A DNA stretch of 64,000 nt, from NCBI RefSeq assembly GCF_963662885.1, contig NZ_OY760055.1:10001-74000 (forward strand), read 5' to 3'. This stretch comes from an uncultured Pseudodesulfovibrio sp. (lineage in GTDB: Bacteria; Desulfobacterota; Desulfovibrionia; Desulfovibrionales; Desulfovibrionaceae). The position numbers and the translations under genes were made by a program. Shown piece after piece: positions 8,662-16,501 of this stretch. The notes beneath the pieces are model-generated. The model was not told the DNA's origin. It saw only the letters and a list, made by a program, of their open reading frames with translations, and did not search any database. Each line of letters starts with the position of its first letter. Position 1 is the stretch's first letter.

Positions 8662-10245
8662 CTAGCTGGTGACTTCGGTGATCTTGGCCTTCAGGTCGTC
8701 CGGCTTGAACGGCTTGGTGATGAAGGCGGTCACGCCGGTCTTGGAGGCCAGCCCCTGTTGGGATGCCTCGGACTCGGTGGTGACCATGATGATCGGGACG
8801 TCTTCCATGCCCGGGGTGGAGCGGATCTTGCCGACCAGCTCCATGCCGTCCATGACCGGCATGTTCATGTCCGTGATGATCACTTCGAACGTCTCGCCCT
8901 GTTCGATGAACTCGTAGGCTTCCTCGCCGTTGCTGGCAACGAAGGCATCGAAGCCGAGGTCGGTGAGGATGGCCCGGTGCATGGCGCACATGGAGCGCGA
9001 GTCGTCCGCGGCCAGGGCCTTGCGCGTGGCAACGGTCAGAACCGGCAGGCGGTCCAGATCCTGTTCGGCGCGGATGCCGCCGATTTCGGCCAGAGCGTCC
9101 CGGAATTCTTCCAGAATTTCCGGGTCGCGGGATTCGGCAAGGGCGTCCACGAGGATGTCGCCCGCGCCCTGGTTCTCGTACAGGTGGTCGAAAATGGCGA
9201 TGGCCCGTGAATTGATGACCGCCTTGGCCAGCAGGAAGGACTGCTCGTCGGCCGCCTCGATCAGCTTGTTCAGGGTCGCGATCATGCCCGGGTTGATGTG
9301 CTGCTCCAGACCGCCGATAACGGCCATGAGGATCAGTTCGTCGGTTTCGGACAAGCCGTCCACGAGGCAGATGATGCCCTTCATGGTGCCGATGCGGCCC
9401 AGTGCCTCGTATACGGCGTACCGGACGTTGGCGTCGTCAGCCAACCCCTTGTCGAAAGCCGCCACCAGACCGTCCGCACCCGACTTGTCACGCAAAAATC
9501 CCAGCACGTTGGCGGCCAGGATCTTGGTGTCCGTATCCCCGGAATCGAAGGCGTCCAGCAACATGGGTATGCAGAACGTGCCTACGTTGATCAGCGCGTC
9601 GGTGATGATTCGGCGCACCGTGGGGTTCTTGTGGTGCAGGGTGGTGACCAGGAAGGAGATGGTGTCCTCGGTGGCGTTGCGGGCCAGACCGTCCACAGCC
9701 TTCCATGTGGTGATGTCGCAGACCTCGAAGCGGTCGTCCGCCTCGCTCTCGGCGATGATCTTCTTGAACTGCTCGAGGGACTGCTCGTCGCCGAGTTTGC
9801 CCAGCGCCTCGATGCAGGAAGACTGGATGAACGGATCCTGATGGCCCAGGAACTGCCGGAATACGGGCATTGCGGCTTCGTCGCCGATGCGCGCCAGGGA
9901 GGTCAGGATTTCCATCAGCCGGTCGAGATCCTCTTCGGCCTGGGCCAGGTCCATCAGGGGCGTTACCGCGCCCTTGAGACCGTATTCCCCGGCCACGCGG
10001 ATGCACAGGATGTTGAATCCTTCGTGCGGATCCTTGAGTCCCTCAATGACTTTTTCTTCGTTGCTGGACAGCACCGCGTTCAGGGCGTTGACCACCATGT
10101 AGTCGATAGAGGTGTCGCCGACCGGTTCTTTGAGCAGGGCGACCAGGCCGTCGAGGGCCTCGGCGTCTTTGCTCCCGGAAATCTCGTTGAGGATCGTGAT
10201 CTGATCCAGGAATTCCTTATCTCTGAAGTTCTCTAGTGGTGACAT
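8662..10245 (-). CDS. HEAT-repeat protein with C-terminal CheY-like receiver domain
   Basis: 527 aa. Residues about 1-400 are a string of HEAT/PBS-lyase-type helical repeats (recurring A-x-x-x-L-G-x-x-x-D units such as SSCIEALGKLGDE and YAVYEALGRIGT). Residues about 410-525 form a response-regulator receiver: acid pair in DDSRSMCAMHR, phospho-acceptor Asp in VIITDMNMPVMDG, conserved Thr in IIMVTTES and Lys in FITKPFKPDDL. The start at 10245 (MSPLENF) is supported by GGAGAAG. The CheX-type phosphatase gene lies immediately upstream in the same direction (35-bp gap), suggesting one chemotaxis or signalling unit in which CheX may dephosphorylate this receiver (inference). Confidence 0.85.
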   Translation of the reverse strand: MSPLENFRDKEFLDQITILNEISGSKDAEALDGLVALLKEPVGDTSIDYMVVNALNAVLSSNEEKVIEGLKDPHEGFNILCIRVAGEYGLKGAVTPLMDLAQAEEDLDRLMEILTSLARIGDEAAMPVFRQFLGHQDPFIQSSCIEALGKLGDEQSLEQFKKIIAESEADDRFEVCDITTWKAVDGLARNATEDTISFLVTTLHHKNPTVRRIITDALINVGTFCIPMLLDAFDSGDTDTKILAANVLGFLRDKSGADGLVAAFDKGLADDANVRYAVYEALGRIGTMKGIICLVDGLSETDELILMAVIGGLEQHINPGMIATLNKLIEAADEQSFLLAKAVINSRAIAIFDHLYENQGAGDILVDALAESRDPEILEEFRDALAEIGGIRAEQDLDRLPVLTVATRKALAADDSRSMCAMHRAILTDLGFDAFVASNGEEAYEFIEQGETFEVIITDMNMPVMDGMELVGKIRSTPGMEDVPIIMVTTESEASQQGLASKTGVTAFITKPFKPDDLKAKITEVTS

Positions 10246-10279
10246 GGCTTCTCCGCGTGTTGTGGGGAAAGGCTTGCGC

Positions 10280-10738
10280 CTATTCGAAGCAGAACTCGAT
10301 GGTGAAATCCCCGTCCTTGGTCTTGAAGGGGATAGCCATGATCGGGGCCTTAGCCATGTGCGAGATGGTGTGGTTGTCTCCCATGACCACGGTGGGCGTG
10401 GAGCCCTGGAAGACCAGGCCGCGTTCCGCCAGACCGGCACGCGCCTGGCCGGAAATCATGTTCGTCAACTCGCCCACGGCGTCTTTGACGTCCTGCATGA
10501 TGTCTTCGATCTCGTCGCCGAGCATGTTCTTGACGATGGCCACGGCGCACCCTTTGGAAAAGGAAAGCGAGACGCTGCCGTTCTTTTCTCCGGTAATGCC
10601 GACCATGCCTGAAACGTCGCCGGCGGCGACGGTGTTACGCTTGACATAGGGCTTGCCCACCTCGGGTTTTATGAATGCCATGGTGGACAAGACATCTATG
10701 GCGGCTTTGATGAAGGGCTTGGCCAATTCGACGTCCAT
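10280..10738 (-). CDS. cheX: CheX-type chemotaxis phosphatase
   Basis: 152 aa, the usual CheX length. The signature E-x-x-N phosphatase motif is visible in AVGELTNMISGQAR (about residues 87-100), the motif that positions water on phospho-CheY in CheC/CheX/FliY proteins. The start at 10738 has AAGGAG. It sits upstream of and co-directional with the HEAT-receiver gene, and so is probably co-transcribed with its likely partner. Confidence 0.85.
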   Translation of the reverse strand: MDVELAKPFIKAAIDVLSTMAFIKPEVGKPYVKRNTVAAGDVSGMVGITGEKNGSVSLSFSKGCAVAIVKNMLGDEIEDIMQDVKDAVGELTNMISGQARAGLAERGLVFQGSTPTVVMGDNHTISHMAKAPIMAIPFKTKDGDFTIEFCFE

Positions 10739-11087
10739 GCTCTCTCTCCTTAAAAAATGAAGGTCTTTGTATCAGTATCGAGGGTTTCTCCAATTATCCG
10801 CAATAACGGGAGAAGACCAGTTTATATCCGGTTGGGGCGCTCACAACGGCAAATCCCCGCATTGCAAGTACGTACCTGAGGAAGAGTTAACGGGTCAAGG
10901 TGTGTATAATATTAATAATACCTCTCCCGAACATTTCTTGACCCTGCCTGGGCATGCCGAAGAAGGGGAGCCGTCAGGGCCCAGGCCGCTTTGACGGGCC
11001 TTGGTCCGGCCGGGCCGCCACCCGCTTCCCTTGACATGACCCATGTCCATTCATACTTAGAGTCAAACACAACAGGAAGCGTGAACC
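10739..11087. other. Intergenic region between cheX and the metallo-hydrolase gene
   Basis: 349 bases between divergent genes. It holds an AT-rich patch near 10906-10920 (TATAATATTAATAATACC) that could be the core of the leftward promoter, and a TTGACA at 11031 for the rightward gene. No coding potential is convincing. Confidence 0.5.
11031..11059 (+). promoter_or_regulatory. Candidate sigma-70 promoter of the metallo-hydrolase gene
   Basis: TTGACA at 11031-11036 is a perfect -35 box. A weak -10 candidate (TACTTA) lies 17 bases further on, ending about 29 bases before the ATG at 11088. Confidence 0.4.
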
Positions 11088-11837
11088 ATGAATTCTTACA
11101 AGATTCACCCGATCGTCATGGGCACCAAGGTCTTCGACAAGGGTATGATGACCTACCAGCACGATTACGGCACCCCCTACACCATCCCCATTTACACCTG
11201 GTACATTGAGGGTGGCGACAAGAACATCCTGGTGGATACCGGCGAGATGCAGCCCATTGTTTCCGAAGACCGCGAAAAGGCCATCGGCGGCAAGATATAT
11301 ACCTTCGAGGAAGGGCTGGCCAAGTACGGCCTCAAGCCCGAGGACATCGACATCATCATCCACACCCACCTGCACAATGACCATTGCGAGAACGACTACA
11401 AGTGTCCGAACGCAACCATCTACGTGCACGAGAAGGAGATGGAGTCCGTCTATAACCCCCATCCGCTGGATTTCCGCTACCTTGAGGACTATGTGGACGA
11501 CGCCAAGGAGAACGGCCAGATCGTGACCGTGGACAAGGACACCGAGGTCCTGCCCGGCATCACCATGATCCACACCCCGGCCCACACGCCGGGCGGCATG
11601 TCCGTGAAGATTGAGACCGACAAGGGGTCGGTGCTCATCTGCGGCTTCTGCACCATCCTCGAGAACCTGGATCCCCCCAAGGAAGTCCGGGCCATGGAAA
11701 TGGAGGTCATCCCTCCGGGCACCAACACCGGCCCCTACGAGGCCTACGACATCCTGCTCAAGGCCCGCGACATGGCCGACTACGTCCTGCCGCTCCACGA
11801 GCCCAAGTGGGCGTCCATGGAGACCATCCCCGAATAG
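11088..11837 (+). CDS. N-acyl homoserine lactonase-family metallo-beta-lactamase-fold hydrolase
   Basis: 249 aa. The metal-binding signature HTHLHNDH (about residues 88-95, the HxHxDH motif) is complete. A further ligand histidine lies in HTPAHTPGGMS (about 161-171) and the last in LPLHEP near the C-terminus. N-terminal strands FDKGMMTYQHDYG and WYIEGGDKNILVDTG match the AHL-lactonase branch (AttM/AiiA-like). No signal peptide, so cytoplasmic. The true substrate may be another lactone or thioester; the 'lactonase' name rests on the family only. Single gene with its own promoter and terminator. Confidence 0.75.
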   Translation: MNSYKIHPIVMGTKVFDKGMMTYQHDYGTPYTIPIYTWYIEGGDKNILVDTGEMQPIVSEDREKAIGGKIYTFEEGLAKYGLKPEDIDIIIHTHLHNDHCENDYKCPNATIYVHEKEMESVYNPHPLDFRYLEDYVDDAKENGQIVTVDKDTEVLPGITMIHTPAHTPGGMSVKIETDKGSVLICGFCTILENLDPPKEVRAMEMEVIPPGTNTGPYEAYDILLKARDMADYVLPLHEPKWASMETIPE

Positions 11838-11843
11838 TTCAGA

Positions 11844-11876
11844 CGGGGGGCTTCCCGTGCGGAAGCCCCCCGTTTT
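11844..11876 (+). terminator. Intrinsic terminator after the metallo-hydrolase gene
   Basis: The stem CGGGGGGCTTCC / GGAAGCCCCCCG is followed by TTTTCCTT. Confidence 0.85.
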
Positions 11877-11915
11877 CCTTGCCATACCCTCGCATCCGGG
11901 CGTACCGTCCCGTCC

Positions 11916-12824
11916 ATGTCCCCCGTCATCCTCGCCATCCTGCCCATCTTCGGGTTGATCCTCATCGGCTTTGTCCTGCATCGTCTGGACTTTCCGGGCG
12001 TGGGGTTCTGGCCGGTGTCGGAGCGGTTGACGTACTATGTGCTCTTCCCGGCCATGCTCGTCAGCGGCCTGTCCGGGAGGCAGTTCGACGCCTCGTCCAT
12101 GGGGCTTTCCCTGACCCTGATCGGCGCTGTCTGCCTGCTGGGGGCGTTCCTGGTCTTCACCCGGACCATGTTCCGGCTGGACGGCCCGGTCTTCACTTCG
12201 GTCTTTCAGGGCGCCATCCGGCCCAACACCTACGTGGGGTTGTCCGCCGCAGCCGGGCTGCTCGGACCGGACTGGATGGCCCTGTCCGCCGTGGCCCTGC
12301 TGACCCTCATCCCCCTGGTCAACGTGCTCTGCGTCCTGGTCCTGTCGCGCCACGGCAGACATGGCGGGGGGCTGGGCCGGGTCGGGCTGGAGCTGATAAA
12401 GAATCCGCTCATCCTGGCCTGTGTGGTCGGCATGACCCTCAGCGTGCTCAACGCCCCCTTGCCCGGCGTGCTTCTCGATTTGCTGACCATCCTGGGCAAG
12501 GCTGCCCTGCCGCTCGGCCTGCTCGCCGTGGGCGCGGGCCTGCGCTTTGAAGGACTGGGCGCGTCCACACTGCCCGTGGCTCTGGCCTCGCTGGCCCACC
12601 TCGTGGCCCTGCCGCTGGCCGCCTACGGATGCGCCCGACTGCTCGGGGTGGAAGGTCTTTCCGTGACCACCGCCCTCATTTACACCGCCATCCCGGTCTC
12701 GGTATCGGCCTTCATTCTCGCGCGCCAGATGGGCGGCGACCACGACGTCATGGCCCTGATCATCACCGCACAGACCGTCCTCTCCGCCCTGACCATGCCC
12801 CTGATCCTCGCCCTGCTGGGCTAG
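11916..12824 (+). CDS. AEC (auxin efflux carrier) family transporter
   Basis: 302 aa, strongly hydrophobic, about ten membrane segments in the five-plus-five arrangement of AEC carriers. The half-site features are recognisable: LTYYVLFPAML in the first half, FQGAIRPNTYVGL (the conserved N/R-rich segment), LGKAALPLGLLAVGAGL and a C-terminal TAIPVSVSAFILARQMGGD. AEC proteins in bacteria export or import small carboxylates such as malate; the substrate here is not predictable. No good ribosome-binding site is visible before the ATG at 11916. Confidence 0.85.
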   Translation: MSPVILAILPIFGLILIGFVLHRLDFPGVGFWPVSERLTYYVLFPAMLVSGLSGRQFDASSMGLSLTLIGAVCLLGAFLVFTRTMFRLDGPVFTSVFQGAIRPNTYVGLSAAAGLLGPDWMALSAVALLTLIPLVNVLCVLVLSRHGRHGGGLGRVGLELIKNPLILACVVGMTLSVLNAPLPGVLLDLLTILGKAALPLGLLAVGAGLRFEGLGASTLPVALASLAHLVALPLAAYGCARLLGVEGLSVTTALIYTAIPVSVSAFILARQMGGDHDVMALIITAQTVLSALTMPLILALLG

Positions 12825-13001
12825 ATAATCCTTTCGGCCGCCGTTGGAGCCGGCCCCTTCCCGAAGGCTTCTTCGTCTATGCCCATTCGGCACTATCCAG
12901 GGGAACCGCGCAGGTGGCTCGCTGTCGGAAGCCGCTTGCCATAAAGTTGGAATTGAGTAAGTATGCCGCTGATTTCCTGTTCACGGTTAAAGGAGTGTGT
13001 A

Positions 13002-13487
13002 ATGGCTAAAGATTTTAGGGAATATCTTGTCGAGGCCTACCGGACCGATGAGTTCGGGCGTGTGTTCAAGGAACTGGCCGTAGGCTTCAAGCTGTTCGTT
13101 TCGTTCCAGGCCAGCGAAGTGCACTGTTGCATTCCGGAAGAGACGCTGGAAGACATCAACGGGTACACCCACTGGGAGGTCGCGTTGCGGTCCACGACCC
13201 CGCCCATAGACACGCCCAACATCGGGCCGTGGACGGTGCTGCGCGAAAAAGAATGGGCCGAGCCCTTTGACCGCCCCGAGTTCCAGCGGGCCATGGTCGG
13301 CGAGTTCATCCCCGCCGAGCACTGCCAGCAGATCCTCGAGGACTGCATCGCCTACGCCGTGGAAAAGGGGCATATCGAGTCCGAAGCCGATATCCGTACC
13401 GTGGAACCGGACGAGCTGGTCAAGAAGACCATGGGCTGCGGCGGTTGCGCCGGAAAGAAGAAGCCCGTTGAAAAAGCCGCCGAATAG
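13002..13487 (+). CDS. Conserved hypothetical protein with C-terminal GCGGCAGKK tail
   Basis: 161 aa, cytoplasmic, acidic, no known domain recognised. It has a Cys pair in HCCIPEE (about residue 44) and ends in a Gly/Cys-rich MGCGGCAGKKK followed by an A/E tail. Such a tail could bind metal or an iron-sulfur cluster, but this is a guess. The ATG at 13002 follows AAAGGAG; the in-frame ATG at 12963 has none. Stand-alone gene with its own terminator. Confidence 0.65.
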   Translation: MAKDFREYLVEAYRTDEFGRVFKELAVGFKLFVSFQASEVHCCIPEETLEDINGYTHWEVALRSTTPPIDTPNIGPWTVLREKEWAEPFDRPEFQRAMVGEFIPAEHCQQILEDCIAYAVEKGHIESEADIRTVEPDELVKKTMGCGGCAGKKKPVEKAAE

Positions 13488-13510
13488 GCAGTTTTCACTC
13501 TGCACGCAAA

Positions 13511-13543
13511 AGGCCCGCCTGAAATCAGGCGGGCCTTTTTTTG
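13511..13543. terminator. Terminator between convergent genes
   Basis: The stem AGGCCCGCCTGA / TCAGGCGGGCCT is followed by TTTTTTG on the plus strand. An AAAA run before it gives a weaker T run for the minus-strand DUF554 gene. Confidence 0.8.
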
Positions 13544-13558
13544 TTCGTATGGTCGGGG

Positions 13559-14242
13559 TTAGCCGAAAAAGTAGGTCAGCACGACCGCGTAGACCAGGGA
13601 AGGGAGCAGGTTGGCCAGGCGGATTTCGGTCAGTTCCAGAAGGTTGATGCCGATCCCCACGATGAGCAGTCCGCCGCAGCCGGTGATCTGGGCGATCATC
13701 AGGTCAGAAAAGTACTGCTGGAAGAACGAGGCCCCTATGGTGATGGAGCCCTGGTACAGGAAGACCGGGATGAAGGAGAAGATGACACCGGTGCCGTAGG
13801 TGGCGGCAAACGCGATGGCCGCGAAACCGTCGAGGATGGATTTGGTATAGATGATCGTGGCGTCGCCGTGGATGCCTTCCTCCAGTGAACCGACGATGGC
13901 CATGGCTCCGATGCAGAAGAGCAGGGAGGTGGTCACCAGCCCGTCCGTGAAGGTGGCGTTCTTGGAGCGCACCAGCTTCTTGAAGCGGTTGCCCATGCGG
14001 TCCAGGAGCGTGTCCAGGCGCAGCCATTCGCCGGTGATACCGCCCAGCAGCACGGCGAAAATGACGATCAGGATGTTCTCCACCTTGAGCGCCATCTGGA
14101 TGCCGATAAGCAGCACGCACAGCCCCAGCCCCTGGAACACGATGGTCCGGATGCGGTCCGGAAACCGGGATTGCAGAAAACAGCCGATCAGCGAACCGCC
14201 GATGATGGCGCAGGCGTTGACGATGGAACCGATGGGCAACAT
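13559..14242 (-). CDS. DUF554 family membrane protein
   Basis: 227 aa with about seven hydrophobic segments. Family hallmarks are the N-terminal GSIVNACAIIGGSLIG, GLGLCVLLIGIQMAL, a central FCIGAMAIVGSLEEGIHGD and the C-terminal TGCGGLLIVGIGINLL. DUF554 (YqgA/YdfK) proteins sit in the inner membrane and have no proven function. The start at 14242 has AAGGA. Confidence 0.8.
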   Translation of the reverse strand: MLPIGSIVNACAIIGGSLIGCFLQSRFPDRIRTIVFQGLGLCVLLIGIQMALKVENILIVIFAVLLGGITGEWLRLDTLLDRMGNRFKKLVRSKNATFTDGLVTTSLLFCIGAMAIVGSLEEGIHGDATIIYTKSILDGFAAIAFAATYGTGVIFSFIPVFLYQGSITIGASFFQQYFSDLMIAQITGCGGLLIVGIGINLLELTEIRLANLLPSLVYAVVLTYFFG

Positions 14243-14343
14243 GAGTGTATCCTTGATCAGACGTTGTTGCGTTGTCCAGCGGTGCTATCACCAAGCGTGT
14301 GGGCTGACAAGCCGAATGGGCGTTGCGGGCGATGAAAAAAGGC

Positions 14344-15054
14344 CTAACGGAAGAGCGAGAAGATGGACGCTCCCAGTACATTGAGCATGCCGACGAGGAC
14401 CATCAGCAGTCCGGCAACGGCCCCTTCCTCGGTGCCGAGTTCGCTGGCCTTGGCCGTGCCCGCACCGTGGGCCGCCACGCCGAGCATGGCACCGCGTGCC
14501 AGGGCCGATCGCAGGGGAAGCCGGTCGGCCAGAAATCCGCCCACGATGGAGCCGAGGACCCCGGTGACGATGACGAAGACCGCCGTCAGGTCCGCCGTGC
14601 CGCCGATATCCCTGGATACGTCGACAGCGAACGGGGTGCTGATGGAACGCGGCAATAGGCTCAGGCGCAGGGCGCCGTCTATGCCGAGGATCGAGGCGAA
14701 GATCCAGCTGGTCACAAAGGCCGTGGCAGATCCGGCCACCATGCCGATGCCGAGGATGGCCCAGTAGCGGCGGATGAGGCGGCGCTGTTCATAGATGGGT
14801 ACGGCAAAGGCCACCGTGACCGGCCCCAGCATGGTCAGCAGCCAGCCCGCCGAGGCGTGATAGCGGCTGTAGGGTTCGCCCAGGAGCCAGACCAGCACGA
14901 TCAGCAGGGCAGGAGCCAGGGCCAGGGGCATCTGCCACCAGCGGTGCCAGCGGCGGTATGCATACTTGGCCACCATATAGAGCCCGATGGTCAGCAGAGA
15001 CCAGACCGCGGCTTGCACCAGCGGCGTGTTCCAATACTCAGTCAAGGTTGTCAT
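14344..15054 (-). CDS. lrgB: LrgB/CidB-family membrane protein
   Basis: 236 aa, about seven membrane segments, with the LrgB pattern: LPRSISTPFAVDVSRDIGG (about residues 134-152), TGVLGSIVGGFLADRL and the end motif LGVAAHGAGTAKASELG. The start overlaps the end of lrgA by 17 bases, a translationally coupled pair. LrgAB/CidAB systems are linked to murein hydrolase control and, in some bacteria, to pyruvate, lactate or glycolate export. Confidence 0.88.
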   Translation of the reverse strand: MTTLTEYWNTPLVQAAVWSLLTIGLYMVAKYAYRRWHRWWQMPLALAPALLIVLVWLLGEPYSRYHASAGWLLTMLGPVTVAFAVPIYEQRRLIRRYWAILGIGMVAGSATAFVTSWIFASILGIDGALRLSLLPRSISTPFAVDVSRDIGGTADLTAVFVIVTGVLGSIVGGFLADRLPLRSALARGAMLGVAAHGAGTAKASELGTEEGAVAGLLMVLVGMLNVLGASIFSLFR

Positions 15055-15448
15055 GGCGCGCCTCCAGGCGGAAGAAGAGATCCACGGTCAACGCGGTGAC
15101 GTTCATGACCGCAACGGTCCCCAGGAAGATGACCGCCAAAAGTTTCAGGCCGAGCAGGCCGAAGAACTCCGGGTGGGCGGTGACGGCGGGGACCGCCGGA
15201 ATGAAGAAAAGCAGCATCTCGCCGAGATACCAGTCGGCTCCGCGGCGCAGGCTGCGGAGGCTGAGCCTCCGGCTGGCCAGAAGCAGGATGACGACCATGA
15301 GGCCGACGATGCCCGACGGGATCGGGGCGTGGGTCGTCCGAACGAAACCCTCGCTCGCCAGCCAGACGAGAAAGACCAGCCCGATCTGGGCCAGGCTGCT
15401 GTTGTGGAATTTGCGCCGCAGGGGAACGGCTATGGCTCGTGTTGTCAT
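15038..15448 (-). CDS. lrgA: LrgA/CidA-family membrane protein
   Basis: 136 aa with four hydrophobic helices. The family motif PIPSGIVGLMVVILLL is at about residues 42-57, and GEMLLFFIPAVPAV follows. The ATG at 15448 is preceded by GAGGTAATCGAA. It is the first gene of the lrgAB pair, divergent from a LysR regulator 90 bases away, which probably controls it. Confidence 0.85.
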   Translation of the reverse strand: MTTRAIAVPLRRKFHNSSLAQIGLVFLVWLASEGFVRTTHAPIPSGIVGLMVVILLLASRRLSLRSLRRGADWYLGEMLLFFIPAVPAVTAHPEFFGLLGLKLLAVIFLGTVAVMNVTALTVDLFFRLEARHDNLD

Positions 15449-15516
15449 TTCGATTACCTCGTGCGTGAAAGGTAGGTCGTGGCCGTCGATGAAGCAAATG
15501 ACTTGTGCAACTTGAA

Positions 15517-15537
15517 ACTATTCCATAATGGAATAGT
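15517..15537. promoter_or_regulatory. Perfect inverted repeat in the lrgA-lysR divergent region (candidate LysR operator)
   Basis: ACTATTCCA-TAA-TGGAATAGT: 9-bp perfect arms with a 3-bp spacer, ending one base before the ATG of the LysR gene. The position, over the lysR ribosome-binding area and 70 bases from lrgA, fits an autoregulatory site. The interpretation is inferred. Confidence 0.55.
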
Positions 15538-15538
15538 C

Positions 15539-16432
15539 ATGGAGTTCAGAAAAATAGAGATGTTCGTCGAGGTGGTCCGCCAGCAGGGCTTCTCCAAGGC
15601 GGCCAAGGTGCTGTTCAGTACCCAGTCGACGGTCAGCAAGGCCGTGCGCCAGTTGGAAAACGAGCTGGACGCGCCGTTGCTGGACAGGAATGCCCGGGGC
15701 ATCGTCATGACGCCCTCGGGCGAGGTTGTCTACCGAAGGGGGCTGCGCCTGTTGGCCGAAAAGGGGGACATGGAAAGCGAACTGGAGGAGCTGCAGGGCC
15801 TGACCAAAGGTTCGCTGGTGCTGGGCTTGCCGCCCATCGGTGCCTCCACCCTGTTCGCCCCCGTCTTTGCCGAATACCGCCGGCGCTATCCCGGCATCGA
15901 CATCCGGCTGGTTGAGCACGGCAGCGCCGAGTTGGAAGAACTGCTTCTCGCCGGGCGGGTGGAACTGGCCGCTTCCCTGTTGCCCGTGGCCGAGGACTTC
16001 GAGTGGCTGCCGATACGCTGCGAGCCTCTGGTGGCACTGCTTTCTCGGGATTATCCCCAGGCGTCGCGCGGCAAGATCCGGCTGGAAGCCTTGCGGGAAG
16101 TTCCTTTCATCCTGTTCGAGGACGGCTTTGCCTTGAATCGGATCATCCTGGCGGCCTGTCGCCGCAGCGGGTTCGAGCCCGCGGTCATCACCAAGAGCAG
16201 CCAGATCGATTTTATCTGCAAGCTGGCCGGGGCCGGGCTGGGCGCGGCCTTTCTGCCCCGGGTCGTTGCCGAGCAGCGGACCTCGGGCGAGGTCGGCCTG
16301 GTGGAGATAGAGGATTCGTATACGGCCTGGGACATGGCCGTCATCTGGCGGCGGGGCGCGTATCGCTCCCGGGCCGCCCAGGCGTGGCTCGATGTGGTCC
16401 GCGATCTGTACGGCGGCGCATCGTCGGCTTAA
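15539..16432 (+). CDS. LysR-family transcriptional regulator
   Basis: 297 aa. The N-terminal winged helix-turn-helix (residues about 3-62, FVEVVRQQGFSKAAKVLFST then VSKAVRQLENEL) is followed by a LysR substrate-binding domain (about 90-290). CidR-like regulators of this class sense acetate or pyruvate, and the divergent lrgAB genes make that role plausible here. The start at 15539 (MEFRKIEMF) is chosen because it opens the DNA-binding domain; upstream in-frame codons would add residues from the promoter region. No SD is obvious because the inverted repeat occupies the site. Confidence 0.88.
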   Translation: MEFRKIEMFVEVVRQQGFSKAAKVLFSTQSTVSKAVRQLENELDAPLLDRNARGIVMTPSGEVVYRRGLRLLAEKGDMESELEELQGLTKGSLVLGLPPIGASTLFAPVFAEYRRRYPGIDIRLVEHGSAELEELLLAGRVELAASLLPVAEDFEWLPIRCEPLVALLSRDYPQASRGKIRLEALREVPFILFEDGFALNRIILAACRRSGFEPAVITKSSQIDFICKLAGAGLGAAFLPRVVAEQRTSGEVGLVEIEDSYTAWDMAVIWRRGAYRSRAAQAWLDVVRDLYGGASSA

Positions 16433-16451
16433 GCGCCGACCGGAAAAGTGA

Positions 16452-16485
16452 AAGGCCCGGCCGCTGATGCGGCCGGGCCTTTTCT
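16452..16485. terminator. Bidirectional terminator between lysR and the aldehyde dehydrogenase gene
   Basis: The stem AAGGCCCGGCCGC / GCGGCCGGGCCTT is flanked by AAAG and TTTTCTG. Confidence 0.8.
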
Positions 16486-16501
16486 GTTACGTAATTGTGT
16501 A

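Noticed and set aside
10974..12893. A 639-codon minus-strand open frame opposite the metallo-hydrolase and AEC genes
   Set aside because: The product is dominated by G, Q, H, E and D repeats, typical of antisense reading of GC-rich coding DNA, and it covers two well-supported genes and a terminator.
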